In this document: positions 48,280-58,519 of the stretch, piece by piece
Layout of the letters: each line of letters starts with the position of its first letter
Numbering within the stretch: the first letter of the stretch is position 1
Origin: Candidatus Syntrophopropionicum ammoniitolerans
GTDB lineage: Bacteria > Bacillota > Desulfotomaculia > Desulfotomaculales > Pelotomaculaceae
Length of the DNA stretch: 64,000 bases
Direction: 5' to 3'
Assembly: GCA_013201395.1 (NCBI GenBank)
Contig: JABMJD010000008.1
Coordinates: 1 to 64,000 of the forward strand
Position numbers and translations under genes: made by a program
Notes under the pieces: generated by a model
Told to the model about the DNA's origin: nothing
The model's database searches: none
The model's input: the letters and a program-made list of their open reading frames with translations, nothing else

Positions 48280-49341
48280 TTAGCATTTATTCGTGATTCC
48301 CCATATAGAGATCATCGCTGCAAACTCTGCCAATGTATTAAACATAATATCCCGGCCGTAATTTATAATGCAAAGTCTGGTGTTCCTTTCCGTTACCTCT
48401 ATCACATCGGTAAAAGAAATTGGTAAGGCACAAGTATCAGCCTGTTTCAAAATGACATCATGAGTAATGTGTGTTTTTCCATTTAACATAAGGCAAATCT
48501 GCGTGTAGTCTCCGCAAATAAGATTGGAAATATACAATAGGCCATGGACAACATATTTGCCCCGGTCGGCAAACATAAAGGTGTTTGTCCTGCAGTCGCA
48601 GCAGATATATGGGTTTCCGCTTGTAATTTCCTTATTAAAATGTAGTTCCTCTCCTGATAGCCAAAGTCGCTTTTTTTGTTTTCCATGATATTTCAGGCCA
48701 TATTGCCCCCCAATAAGAATACAGGCGGGGCCCATAGGGCCGGTTGGCCCTGTTGGCCCTGCGGGACCGGGATACCCTGGCTCTCCCTTATGACCCATGG
48801 GACCATGACAACCCTTTGGCCCCTGGGGTCCTTGCGGGCCCAAGGGGCCAACGGCGCCCTCAGGTCCCATAGGGCCCACAGGCCCCTCCGGTCCCATCTC
48901 CCCCTGGGGCCCTTCCGGTCCCGCCGGGCCGCGGAATCCCATGGGCCCGTAATCTCCCCTGGGCCCCATTGGCCCGGGGATGCCCCTGGGGCCCTGGGGG
49001 CCGGGGTTTCCTTTGGGGCCCATGGGCCCGGGGCAACCTGGATCACCCTGGGGGCCCACATCCCCGCGAACGCCGGTTCTGCCCATTGGACCCTGGGGGC
49101 CCTGCCTACCGGGTGATCCCCGGGGACCTGTTGGGCCTATAGGGCCCTGATAGCCCTTTGGCCCCCGTGGCCCCTGAGGTCCGGGGGGGCCCGTAGGCCC
49201 TACGGGAACAGTTGGACACACGGGTACCCAAGTGGTACACCCCCCATACTGGCCCGGCTTGTAGACGGAACCGCATGTAGGATAGGTACAGGGATATTTT
49301 TTATACTTTATATATGGTTTATTTCCATAATAACCTTTCAA
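48280..49341 (-). CDS. Second collagen-like repeat protein with different Cys-containing C-terminal domain
   Basis: [16 protein letters not shown]..tract; TTG start after aggaaaggggatcaagga gives [24 protein letters not shown]. Confidence 0.88.
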   Translation of the reverse strand: MKGYYGNKPYIKYKKYPCTYPTCGSVYKPGQYGGCTTWVPVCPTVPVGPTGPPGPQGPRGPKGYQGPIGPTGPRGSPGRQGPQGPMGRTGVRGDVGPQGDPGCPGPMGPKGNPGPQGPRGIPGPMGPRGDYGPMGFRGPAGPEGPQGEMGPEGPVGPMGPEGAVGPLGPQGPQGPKGCHGPMGHKGEPGYPGPAGPTGPTGPMGPACILIGGQYGLKYHGKQKKRLWLSGEELHFNKEITSGNPYICCDCRTNTFMFADRGKYVVHGLLYISNLICGDYTQICLMLNGKTHITHDVILKQADTCALPISFTDVIEVTERNTRLCIINYGRDIMFNTLAEFAAMISIWGITNKC

Positions 49342-49591
49342 ATCCTTGATCCCCTTTCCTGGTAGCAAAACTAGTTGCCATTTCTTACCTTTGTTTTTTT
49401 CCCTTATAATAGAATACGCATAAGCCTGTTTTACTGTGCAGGGAATCACCCCTTATTTAAAGTAAAGGTTATATCCTTGCGGGTGGCACATCCTGGGGAT
49501 AAACACATATATTGTTAAAGTATGGCCGACTAAGATACAACCGGGAACTGGCGGTTTACAACAGGACAAGATTGTGGGTGCAGGGGGGTGT

Positions 49592-50704
49592 ATGATGGGT
49601 AAATACAAGATTTGCGTTTATGCAATCAGTAAAAACGAGGAAAAATTTGTCCATCGCTGGATGGATGCCGTATCCGAGGCTGACACCGTTATTGTTTTGG
49701 ATACGGGTTCAAGCGACAGGACAGTGGAGAAGTTGCGGGAGAGGGGCGCATTGGTTTATGAGAGGCGAATATCACCCTGGCGTTTTGATGAGGCTCGCAA
49801 TTATGCATTAGGCTGTGTACCGGAAGACACTGATATCTGCGTTTCTAATGATTTGGACGAGGTCTTTGAACTGGGCTGGCGACGGAAATTGGAGTCCGCC
49901 TGGCGCCCCTGGTACACCCGGGCCAGATATATATTCGTTTGGGATCACAAGCCCGACGGCAGTCCAAGGAAGTGTTATTTCATGGAAAAAATACATCGGA
50001 GGCATGGCTTTAAATGGATTCACCCCGTCCATGAGATCTTGGAATACGACAGGATGAAGGGCGAGGAAAAAATTTTGCGGCTAGAAGGACTTGTACTCCA
50101 CCATTACCCGGATTTAACAAAGTCCAGAGAAAACTATCTTCCCTTGTTGGAGCTGTCCGTAAGTGAGGATCCTGGTAACGATAGAGCCATGTTTTGGCTG
50201 GGCCGGGAATATGTCTACCGGGGAGAATATAATAGGGGAATAGAAATTTTGACAAAACACCTGGCCCTTCCTTCGGCAAGGTGGAAGGAAGAACGGAGCG
50301 CCTCAATGAGGTTGATTGCCCAATGTTATGAGGCAAAGGGAAACAAAAATAAAGCCAGGGCCTGGCTTTTCCGGGCTCTGGGGGAGTGCCCCGATGTCCG
50401 TGAACCGTATCTTGGCCTGGTTCGGTTCGGGTATAGGGAGGGAAACTGGCCTTTGGTATATGCAATGGCCGATAAGGGTCTGTCTATTGTTCATAGAACG
50501 GACAGTTACCTGGTGGAACCCGAAAGTTGGGGATTTGCCTTTTATGACTACGCTGCCCTTGCCGCCTACCGTTTGGGTTTATATGAAAAGGCCGGGCATT
50601 ATGCCCTCAGGGCATATCAATTAAACCCTGGGGACAAGAGGTTGAAACACAACCTTGAACTGATTAATCAGCGGTGCATTGAACATTTCAATAAAGGTGA
50701 GTGA
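49592..50704 (+). CDS. Glycosyltransferase family 2 protein with C-terminal TPR-like region
   Basis: KICVYAISKNEEKFVHRWMDAVSEADTVIVLDTGSSDRT; NDLDE acidic motif; C-terminal helical repeats. Confidence 0.87.
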   Translation: MMGKYKICVYAISKNEEKFVHRWMDAVSEADTVIVLDTGSSDRTVEKLRERGALVYERRISPWRFDEARNYALGCVPEDTDICVSNDLDEVFELGWRRKLESAWRPWYTRARYIFVWDHKPDGSPRKCYFMEKIHRRHGFKWIHPVHEILEYDRMKGEEKILRLEGLVLHHYPDLTKSRENYLPLLELSVSEDPGNDRAMFWLGREYVYRGEYNRGIEILTKHLALPSARWKEERSASMRLIAQCYEAKGNKNKARAWLFRALGECPDVREPYLGLVRFGYREGNWPLVYAMADKGLSIVHRTDSYLVEPESWGFAFYDYAALAAYRLGLYEKAGHYALRAYQLNPGDKRLKHNLELINQRCIEHFNKGE

Positions 50705-50709
50705 AGGTT

Positions 50710-51816
50710 ATGGCGGGACTAAAAATATGTGTTTATGCCATCTGCAAGAATGAGTCGGCCTTTGTTGAGAAATGGATGGACTCCATGAAGGAATCCGACC
50801 TGGTTGTGGTGACTGATACGGGATCAACTGATGACACGGTAGCAAAGCTAAGAGAAAAAGGGGCCATTGTGTATATTGAGGAGATAAAGCCGTGGCGATT
50901 TGATCGGGCGAGGAATATTTCTTTAAGTCATGTGCCTGAAGATGTAGATATCTGTGTTTGCACCGATCTTGACGAGTTTTTTGAACCCGGCTGGAGGAAT
51001 AAACTGGAGCAAGCATGGTTAAATCATAAACCGGTTCACAAGGGGCCAATATCGAAAACGGGGAGATATATCTACAATTGGAGTTTAAAACCGGACGGCT
51101 CCGGTGATACGCAATTTTATTATTTCAAGGTCCATGGACGCAAAGGTTTCCGCTGGAAGTGTCCGGTGCATGAATATATTGAACATGTGGGAAAGATCCC
51201 ACTGGAGATGGTGTTTATAGAAGGCATGGTACTCAATCATTGCCCTGATCCCACCAAATCCCGCGGGTCCTATTTAGAGCTGTTGAAATTGGGCGTAGAG
51301 GAAGCACCCGGCGATACCAGGATGCGCTATTATCTTGGTAGAGAATATATGTATAAGGGTGAATGGCAGAAATGTGTGGACACCCTGCTTATGTATCTTG
51401 CCATGCCGAACGCGCAATGGGGCGAAGAACGGTGTGCCGCCATGCGTTGGATAGCAAAATCCAACCATATGTTAAAACGGGGCAAGGAAGCCTGCGCCTG
51501 GTATTACAAGGCAATCGGGGAGGCGCCCCATATGCGGGATCCCTATATTGACTTCGCGTTAATGTGCTGTGGCTTGAGGGACTGGCCCATGACCTATTTT
51601 TTGGCCGAAGAGGCATTGAAAATATGGGAAAAATCGAAAACCTTCGTCAATGCGGGATACGCATGGGATCACACGCCTGACGACTTGTGTGCCGTATCCG
51701 CATATTATATGGATATGCCGAACAAGGCGCTGGAGCATGCTCAAAAAGCGCTGGGTTATACACCTGGTAATGAAAGGTTAGTCAACAATCTTAAAAAAAT
51801 TATGGGGATCATATGA
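50710..51816 (+). CDS. Glycosyltransferase family 2 protein, tandem paralog
   Basis: KICVYAICKNESAFVEKWMDSMKESDLVVVTDTGSTDDT; TDLDE; collinear with previous ORF. Confidence 0.87.
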   Translation: MAGLKICVYAICKNESAFVEKWMDSMKESDLVVVTDTGSTDDTVAKLREKGAIVYIEEIKPWRFDRARNISLSHVPEDVDICVCTDLDEFFEPGWRNKLEQAWLNHKPVHKGPISKTGRYIYNWSLKPDGSGDTQFYYFKVHGRKGFRWKCPVHEYIEHVGKIPLEMVFIEGMVLNHCPDPTKSRGSYLELLKLGVEEAPGDTRMRYYLGREYMYKGEWQKCVDTLLMYLAMPNAQWGEERCAAMRWIAKSNHMLKRGKEACAWYYKAIGEAPHMRDPYIDFALMCCGLRDWPMTYFLAEEALKIWEKSKTFVNAGYAWDHTPDDLCAVSAYYMDMPNKALEHAQKALGYTPGNERLVNNLKKIMGII

Positions 51817-51844
51817 GGATGAGTGCAGCACACATCCCCGGTCG

Positions 51845-51887
51845 AAAAAAACACCAGGTTTTTATACCATAAAACCTGGTGTTTTTA
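51845..51887 (-). terminator. Terminator for tRNA-Leu, usable in both directions
   Basis: aaaacaccaggtttttataccataaaacctggtgttttta. Confidence 0.8.
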
Positions 51888-51894
51888 AGCGATC

Positions 51895-51978
51895 TGGTGT
51901 CGGAGGAGGGACTTGAACCCTCACGGTAAAACCACACGCCCCTCAAACGTGCGCGTCTGCCTGTTCCGCCACTCCGAC
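51895..51978 (-). tRNA. tRNA-Leu (anticodon GAG), CCA encoded
   Basis: GTCGGAGTGGCGGAACAGGCAGACGCGCACGTTTGAGGGGCGTGTGGTTTTACCGTGAGGGTTCAAGTCCCTCCTCCGACACCA folds as class II tRNA. Confidence 0.96.
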
Positions 51979-52228
51979 ATGTTGTTTTTAGATGCCTTGA
52001 GGCTAATTTTTCGCTTTCCCGCAAAAATTATTATAACAGAGAGCCATTTTAAAAACAAGTGGGTTAGGGGTTATTAAGGACAGTCAGGAACCATCATGTG
52101 GGGTTTTGCATGGTGTCGGCCCCAGTAAAGGTAAAATTTTAATCAACCGGCGAGGGCAGGTAAGGCCTGATGCCATGTAGAAGTAATCAATGTTTTGAAA
52201 GGAATTATGATGGTAATGGGGGGATAAA

Positions 52229-52990
52229 TTGTATCCACAAACACATGTTTATTTTGCTGAGGCACTGATAGGTAGGCAGTCGGATCAGGTAACCCTGGGC
52301 AGTATTCTGCCGGACATGCTGGTTGGCAGAGGATTTAATCACCTGGAAGCTCACAGCAAAGGAGCTGAGATATATTGTTTTCTGAGAAAAAACCGTGCTC
52401 TGCCGGACTTTAGGTTAGCTGTTCCCACCCATGGTTTTGTTCCCAAAGGACTTGATTATTATGGGGATGAAAAGTATCTTGACTTTGAAAAGGGTTACTG
52501 TTTTGAAAAGGCCAGGCCTTTTACTATTAAAACAATTGAGGCCTGTAATATACCACCGGAAATGGGCTGGTGGAAGGCCCATAATATTATTGAAATGGGT
52601 GTGGAACTGCTAGTTGGTGCAGCGGGTGATTACAGTGGTCGGCTAAAAAGTGCTTTTACCAATCAGGCCCTTGTTTCAGAGGTAGATGAAATGTTATGTA
52701 CCCTCTGGCCGGACCGGGATATCGGATTCAGCAGAAGGGTAAAAAGATTTGCCGGCCTGGTTAATGTAGAAAGACCCAGTGTAGAGTCACTGGCCCAGAA
52801 GTACAAGGTACAAATGCAGGTCAGACACCAGACGGAAATAGATACAAAAAAGACAGCCCAACTGATTTACCAGGCAGCCGAAAGTGTCACTGATGATATT
52901 TATCAGTTTTTTGATAATGTTACTGCTAGTGTGAGAAGAAACATTGAGGAACTGCAAACGGATTTTAAAATGGGTCGGCAGACGGATTAG
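52229..52990 (+). CDS. Conserved protein, possibly zinc-dependent phospholipase C-like
   Basis: THVYFAEALIG...LGSILPDML, PTHG, HNIIEMGVELLV: spaced His/Asp/Glu pattern. Confidence 0.5.
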   Translation: MYPQTHVYFAEALIGRQSDQVTLGSILPDMLVGRGFNHLEAHSKGAEIYCFLRKNRALPDFRLAVPTHGFVPKGLDYYGDEKYLDFEKGYCFEKARPFTIKTIEACNIPPEMGWWKAHNIIEMGVELLVGAAGDYSGRLKSAFTNQALVSEVDEMLCTLWPDRDIGFSRRVKRFAGLVNVERPSVESLAQKYKVQMQVRHQTEIDTKKTAQLIYQAAESVTDDIYQFFDNVTASVRRNIEELQTDFKMGRQTD

Positions 52991-52992
52991 GT

Positions 52993-53496
52993 TTATATTC
53001 TGGGAATGGGGATGGAGCTGATCATAGCCAGGGCAATGATCACGCTGGCAACCAATATTACCGGGGGGTTGTGAAAGAAGAGGACCATTAGTATTGCCAG
53101 GGTAGTACCGCCTGCAGTGATGGGTAAACCCCGGAAATGATCAGTACTGCCGGATATGTTGTACCTGGCCAGGCGAAAGGCACCACATAAGACAAAGAAG
53201 GCGAAACCAACCAGGCCGAGGAGGTGCCATTTTTCAGCTAAGGCGGCATATAACATAACTGAGGGGGCTACACCAAATGAAACCAGGTCCGCTAGCGAAT
53301 CCAGCTCCCTGCCAAAGTCGGAAGAGGAGTTGTAACGGCGAGCCAGGTAGCCGTCAAGCCTATCCAGGATTGCGGCCAGTATAATTAGCACTGTGGCCAA
53401 CACATAATTATGATTAAAAACAGCAGCAATAGCCAGGACGCCAAACAGTAGATTACCGCCTGTGCATATATTTGGTAGTGCGTTTATTTCGATCAC
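52993..53496 (-). CDS. pssA: CDP-diacylglycerol--serine O-phosphatidyltransferase
   Basis: ILDRLDGYLARRYNSSSDFGRELDSLADLVSFGVAP matches CDP-alcohol phosphotransferase signature. Confidence 0.94.
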   Translation of the reverse strand: MIEINALPNICTGGNLLFGVLAIAAVFNHNYVLATVLIILAAILDRLDGYLARRYNSSSDFGRELDSLADLVSFGVAPSVMLYAALAEKWHLLGLVGFAFFVLCGAFRLARYNISGSTDHFRGLPITAGGTTLAILMVLFFHNPPVILVASVIIALAMISSIPIPRI

Positions 53497-53504
53497 AGCC
53501 TTAC

Positions 53505-54254
53505 TCAGTTGAACTTGTCCAAGGGCAAAATACCTATAATCGTTTCCCCTGCCCGCACCCTGTCACCCTTTTTTACTACCAGCTCGGATTCCATTGGTAT
53601 AAATAGTTCTGCGCCGGAGCCGAATTTAATGGCGCCGAAAATTTCACCACTGGCCAGTTTTTTGCCCTCTGTAACCCAGCATTTGATCCTGCGGGCTATA
53701 AAACCTGTAATTTGGCAAACAACTAGTTTGTACGAATTGCTTTTGATGCCGATATAGTTTTTTTCATTAATTTCCGAGGCATGACTTTTAAATGCGGGAA
53801 TGAACCGACCGGCCCGATAGTACCTATATCTAACCTCGCCTTGTAGGGGTGAGCGATTAATATGGACGTTAAAAATAGATAAAAATATATAAACCCTAAT
53901 AGCCTTACCCTTAATAAAGTTTTCCTCATACACCTCATCAATCCCAACTATAACACCGTCGGCCGGAGAAAGAATCAGATTTTCTGCTGTGGGTATATTT
54001 CTCCTGGGATTGCGAAAAAAATAGATGATGAAAACAGCCAAAAGTACGGGTAAAGGCATGAAAATTGGGGCTGTAAAATAGAAAACCACCAGCAAGCCGA
54101 ACAGGATTAGCAAGAAAGGCCAGGCTAGTTTTAAGGTTACGGCCACCCTGCCGGAAAAATTGTTCTCGTTGTTGAAAACCAATCTGCAACCTTCCTCCCG
54201 CCACATGTAATGCTTTAAAATACCGTGTATATCATACCTTGTAGGACATCCCAT
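53505..54254 (-). CDS. psd: Phosphatidylserine decarboxylase proenzyme
   Basis: ILSPADGVIVGIDEV; NVHINRSPLQGEV; KFGSGAELFIP cleavage-site region; adjacent to pssA. Confidence 0.94.
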   Translation of the reverse strand: MGCPTRYDIHGILKHYMWREEGCRLVFNNENNFSGRVAVTLKLAWPFLLILFGLLVVFYFTAPIFMPLPVLLAVFIIYFFRNPRRNIPTAENLILSPADGVIVGIDEVYEENFIKGKAIRVYIFLSIFNVHINRSPLQGEVRYRYYRAGRFIPAFKSHASEINEKNYIGIKSNSYKLVVCQITGFIARRIKCWVTEGKKLASGEIFGAIKFGSGAELFIPMESELVVKKGDRVRAGETIIGILPLDKFN

Positions 54255-54314
54255 TGCAAGATTTTATAATAATGACTAAATGGTTAACATTGGCTGAAAG
54301 CCAGTCTGAACAGG

Positions 54315-54370
54315 CCAGTTCTCAACTGGTTGAATTTGTTTTTGACACCCGGCGGTAGTTTAGCTATACT
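54315..54370 (+). promoter_or_regulatory. Strong sigma-A-type promoter with adjacent palindrome
   Basis: TTGACA (54342-54347) - 17 bp - TATACT (54365-54370); CCAGTT-CTC-AACTGG at 54315-54329. Confidence 0.75.
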
Positions 54371-54389
54371 CGTGATTCTTGGGTCAGTT

Positions 54390-54487
54390 GGAAAGTGGAA
54401 AGCGGAAAGTGGAAAGCGGAAAGCAGAAAGTAGAAAGTAGAAAGCAGAAAGCAGAAAGTAGAAAGCAGAAAGCGGAAGGCGGAAAGG
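54390..54487 (+). repeat. Heptanucleotide tandem repeat, ~14 units of (g/a)GAAAG(c/t)
   Basis: ggaaagt ggaaagc ggaaagt ggaaagc ggaaagc agaaagt agaaagt ... Confidence 0.93.
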
Positions 54488-54610
54488 TGGACAGGAGATG
54501 TGGGCACTGTTTGAGCCGCGTTAGCGGCGAGTTGGCCCGAGCCCGAGGGTGAAGGAGCTCGGACAATTATAAGGGGCGAGCGGAGCTGCGTTGTAAGCCT
54601 TGCGGATAGA

Positions 54611-54645
54611 TGGTGGTTGGTGGTTAGTGGTTGGTGGTTAATTGT
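54611..54645 (+). repeat. Second heptanucleotide repeat, ~5 units of T(g/a)GTGGT
   Basis: tggtggt tggtggt tagtggt tggtggt taattgt. Confidence 0.85.
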
Positions 54646-54771
54646 TCGGGAGGGTTCCTGAACAAGGAACCAGGATAGGGGTAGGACATAGGAACGGGGA
54701 CACACCTCTGTTTGGGGATTGGCTTTGCAGTCGGAGGAATGTCCCCGAACTACCGGAAATGGGGTGAATAC

Positions 54772-55338
54772 ATGGGGAAATGGCGTGAAATCTTGGAGAA
54801 TAAGCGGATCAAAGGCCTGATCACCTGTTTGGTGCCCTTGCTTACGGCGCTATTAATCGCAGGTGTGATAACAGTAAAAAAAATTGCTGTACCCAGGGAA
54901 CAACAAACTATTTCCAGTGTTATGGAGGTGCAAACAACAGCTAGGGAAAAAGTTATACCTGCTTCACGGGGTGTTGTTGCTGCTGACCGCAGGGATATCC
55001 AAGTTCTGGCACAGGTGATAGAAGGAGAAGCTGCCGACGAACCTTATCAGGGTAAGGTAGCGGTAGGAGCCGTGATTATGAACCGCTGTGAGAACCCGGA
55101 GTTTCCCAATACTATCCCGGGTGTTATCAGCCAGGTAGACGCATTTGAATCTGTAAGCAATGGCCAGTATCAAAGGCCGTTGAGCGAGGAATCTATGCGG
55201 GCGGCGGTAGAAGCCCTAAATGGGGATGATCCCAGTGGGGGAGCGCTGTATTTCTGGAATCCGGCCAAATCAACTAGTAATTGGGTCTGGTCGCGTCCGG
55301 TGATCAAACGGATTGGCAATCATGTGTTTGCCGGATAG
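54772..55338 (+). CDS. Cell wall hydrolase SleB/CwlJ family
   Basis: VLAQVIEGEAADEPYQGKVAVGAVIMNRCENPEFPNTIPGVI; GGALYFWNPAKS. Confidence 0.92.
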   Translation: MGKWREILENKRIKGLITCLVPLLTALLIAGVITVKKIAVPREQQTISSVMEVQTTAREKVIPASRGVVAADRRDIQVLAQVIEGEAADEPYQGKVAVGAVIMNRCENPEFPNTIPGVISQVDAFESVSNGQYQRPLSEESMRAAVEALNGDDPSGGALYFWNPAKSTSNWVWSRPVIKRIGNHVFAG

Positions 55339-55369
55339 CGCTATAAAACCCCAGCCAAATCTGTTGCTG

Positions 55370-55954
55370 TCAGGTTTTTTCCCCCTTGTACAAGAGGCTA
55401 TATATTTTATGGTACCTGAGAACCTTTTTGATATAATGCCTTGTTTCAGGAAAAGGTATATTATCAATTTCATTGATATGACCATCTGCAAGCCATTCCG
55501 TTACATTGCCGATCCCACCGTTGTAAGCAGCCAGCATTAGGGTCACATTGCCGTTAAATTCATCTTCCAGGCCTGCCAGATAACAGGCACCTATATTGAT
55601 GTTAATCTCCGGAATAAAAAGTTGATCTATGTTGAAATCAGTGAAGCCCAGCTGATCAGCTACAGACCGGCCTGTTCCCGGCATAATCTGCATCAGGCCT
55701 CTGGCGCCTCTTACTGAAACGGCACCGGGCCGGAAACCGCTTTCCACTTTCATCATTGCAGAAAGCAGATAAGGGTCTTGATTGTAAGCCTGGGCATATT
55801 TTAATGTTAAATCATAGTAGGGAAGGGGGTAAAAAAGGCGCCTGACACGATCTGCATTTAGAAAAACAGCCAGCAAAATCAGTATAATAACGACTAGTAT
55901 CCTGCGCCTGGTGTAGATTTTATTCTTTTTTCTTCTATAAAAAGCCGCGCTCAA
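55370..55954 (-). CDS. Lytic transglycosylase SLT domain protein
   Basis: YLLSAMMKVESGFRPGAVSVRGARGLMQIMPGTG; AAYNGGIGNV. Confidence 0.93.
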   Translation of the reverse strand: MSAAFYRRKKNKIYTRRRILVVIILILLAVFLNADRVRRLFYPLPYYDLTLKYAQAYNQDPYLLSAMMKVESGFRPGAVSVRGARGLMQIMPGTGRSVADQLGFTDFNIDQLFIPEININIGACYLAGLEDEFNGNVTLMLAAYNGGIGNVTEWLADGHINEIDNIPFPETRHYIKKVLRYHKIYSLLYKGEKT

Positions 55955-55992
55955 TTATTTCACTCCGCTGGTTTTTGCCCACTCTTTTTCAG

Positions 55993-56646
55993 TTATATTC
56001 CGTCTCGGGTCCGGAAATGCTTTTTAAGCATATTATCCCAGTGGCAGTCAACTTGTTTTATAGTCCTATCTTTATCCCCGCTGTTGTCGATTATCCTGGT
56101 GGCATGTCTAAGTTTTTCCTCCTGGGGCAGCTGCGCGGCAATGCGCCTTAAGGCTTCTTCCTGTGTTAGGTTGTCCCTTTTTGCTAGACGCTTCACCTGC
56201 TTTTCCTGATCTATTTTAACCACCCAGATCTCATCTGCATCCTTTTCCAACCCTACCTCGATTAAGAGGGCGGCATCAACTACCAGCGCTCTTGGGCGCC
56301 GACCACCCTTACCTTTTCTGCATTCTTCTATTTGTCTATTGATATCAGCCTTGATTATCGGATGGGTGATATTATTAAGTTTTTCCATTGAACGGGGATC
56401 AGCAAAAACTATAGAGCCCATTTTTTTTCGGTTCAGTTCCCCGGCGCTGTCTAAAACCTCGGAACCGAAATGCTCGGCGATTTCCCGTAAGGCGGGTGCC
56501 CCAGGTAATACCACCTCACGTGCCACCTGATCGGCGTCGATAATTTTTGCTCCCAGTTTCCTGAGGCGGTGGGCCACGGTGCTTTTTCCGCTACCAATGT
56601 TGCCAGTAAGTCCGATGATGATCATTGTTCTCCCCCGCATAGACAT
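55993..56646 (-). CDS. coaE: Dephospho-CoA kinase
   Basis: IIGLTGNIGSGKSTVAHRLRKLGAKIIDADQVAREVV. Confidence 0.96.
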   Translation of the reverse strand: MSMRGRTMIIIGLTGNIGSGKSTVAHRLRKLGAKIIDADQVAREVVLPGAPALREIAEHFGSEVLDSAGELNRKKMGSIVFADPRSMEKLNNITHPIIKADINRQIEECRKGKGGRRPRALVVDAALLIEVGLEKDADEIWVVKIDQEKQVKRLAKRDNLTQEEALRRIAAQLPQEEKLRHATRIIDNSGDKDRTIKQVDCHWDNMLKKHFRTRDGI

Positions 56647-56864
56647 AGTCTTCTTATTTTCGCGTTAAATCTTGTACTTCCTCTATAAAAATTCATTATA
56701 TTTGTGAATGTGAACAAAACCGCTACTCCTGTACATTGATAGGATACAGCTTTTTGTGTAATTTTTGCAACTAGAAAAAAGGCCGCCCGTATTTTACAGG
56801 TGGCTCCGGCCTAATCACATTTGTTTTATAGGTTCGGCCTCATGAAGTGCATATCCCTAATTTC

Positions 56865-57524
56865 CTAGTAAAATAGTTTTAATAGCCCTAAAACGATTAA
56901 CAGGCATCCCGGTAGAGTAGTCAGGCGGCGGCCAAGCCGAAATTTTGTCACCGATCGCCCCGCCAGCAGGCCGAGATAGGTGAGGAAAAAATGGCCCAGA
57001 CCGACCACTGCCGCTGTTAAAACGATGGAAAAGCCCAGTATGGAAACCGCGAATCCGGCGGCGAAGGCGTCCATTGCCAGGGCCACACCCAGTATTGTAG
57101 CCTCGCCTGGAGAGATTATACCGGACTTATCCAGGTCAGCCTTGGTTGGTTCTTTCAGGATTTGGATTACCAGGCCCAGCGGCCGGATGTGTATTTTTAT
57201 CGTCTTGCCTGTGTTGTTTTTGTCAGAGGTAGTATTTTCCATCACTCGATCCTGATCCCGGCGGGTTTGATAAAGCACCCATAAACCAATGAGCATCAAA
57301 AGAATGCCGCCTGCCCTTTGAGCCAAAGTAACCGGCAAAGCAGCCAGCAGGATTTGCCCCCCAAGCATAGAAACAGTGATGGCAGCTACGGAAATCAGGC
57401 TGATAATACAAAGTGAGGATACAGGCACCTTGATCTGCCTTGAGCCGTAAGCCATCCCGGCCCCAAAAGAGTCCAGGTTTAACGCCAGAGCGAAAAAAAC
57501 ATATGAAAGCAGTTCCAACCCCAT
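56865..57524 (-). CDS. ytaF: Sporulation membrane protein YtaF-like
   Basis: ALNLDSFGAGMAYGSRQIKVP; polA-mutM-ytaF-coaE order as in other Firmicutes. Confidence 0.85.
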   Translation of the reverse strand: MGLELLSYVFFALALNLDSFGAGMAYGSRQIKVPVSSLCIISLISVAAITVSMLGGQILLAALPVTLAQRAGGILLMLIGLWVLYQTRRDQDRVMENTTSDKNNTGKTIKIHIRPLGLVIQILKEPTKADLDKSGIISPGEATILGVALAMDAFAAGFAVSILGFSIVLTAAVVGLGHFFLTYLGLLAGRSVTKFRLGRRLTTLPGCLLIVLGLLKLFY

Positions 57525-57683
57525 TCCTCCCGTTGTGTTTATCCTGCCACATACTAATTTATGATTAATTTATGGAGGTAATGAAGGGTTGGTTACTGCC
57601 AAACACCTAGCAATATATGCCTTAAATTGGTAAGCCTGGAATTAGCATCTCCCAGGCCGATAAAACAGAGTTAATCGCAGCTA

Positions 57684-58508
57684 TTATTTCTGGCAGATCG
57701 GGCAGTAATAAGAACTACGTCCGCCTATTTTCTTCCTAATTATGGTCTGGCCGCAGTGCAGGCAGGGTTGGCCTTCCCGGTTATAGGCACGCAGGTGTTC
57801 CTGGTGGTTGCCGGCCCTGCCGTCCCCGTTGATGAAGTTGCGAAAGGTAGTACCCTTGTGTTCGATTCCCGCTGTTAGGACATCTACAATAGCATGGTGT
57901 AGTTTGGCCGCCTCACGGGCAGTTAGGGTTGAAGCCGAGCGTTCCGGGTTTATTCCGGCCCGATGCAGAGCCTCATCTGTATAAATATTACCCAGACCGG
58001 CGATAAATTTTTGATCCAGAAGCAGGGATTTAATCCGAGTACGCCGGTGTCTGAGTCCTTTTTTGAAGGAATCCCGGGTAAAGCATTCTTCCAACGGTTC
58101 CATTCCTAAATCCTTGTAGCCGGAGAGGTTGGCTAAAGTAGAAGTGGGTACCAGCCACATCCCTCCAAACTGTCTCATATCCGCAAATATAAGCCGGTGG
58201 CCGTTATCCAGGTGCAGCAGGACATGGGTATACTTAATGGGCGGTTTGTCACCCGTACAATAAATGAGAGCGCCGGTCATGCGCAAGTGTACCGCCATAG
58301 AGTAACTATTACTTAAGGTAAGTAGAAGGTATTTGCCACGCCGGTTCACCTGTAGTATTTTTTTGTTTTTGATCAGCTCTATAAATTTTTGCGGGTCAGG
58401 TGTACGTACAATTTTAGGCAATAGTATTTCTCCACCGGTAAATATTAGTCCGGCCAGTTTAGCCTCCAGCGTACGCCTGACGGTTTCCACCTCCGGTAGT
58501 TCCGGCAT
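57684..58508 (-). CDS. mutM: Formamidopyrimidine-DNA glycosylase
   Basis: MPELPEVETVRRTLE; C-terminal zinc finger CLHCGQTIIRKKIGGRSSYYCPICQ. Confidence 0.98.
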   Translation of the reverse strand: MPELPEVETVRRTLEAKLAGLIFTGGEILLPKIVRTPDPQKFIELIKNKKILQVNRRGKYLLLTLSNSYSMAVHLRMTGALIYCTGDKPPIKYTHVLLHLDNGHRLIFADMRQFGGMWLVPTSTLANLSGYKDLGMEPLEECFTRDSFKKGLRHRRTRIKSLLLDQKFIAGLGNIYTDEALHRAGINPERSASTLTAREAAKLHHAIVDVLTAGIEHKGTTFRNFINGDGRAGNHQEHLRAYNREGQPCLHCGQTIIRKKIGGRSSYYCPICQK

Positions 58509-58519
58509 TGTTTCACTCC

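Noticed and set aside
48676-49116. + strand 146-aa repetitive ORF antisense to the second collagen-like gene
   Set aside because: Antisense shadow of a repeat tract
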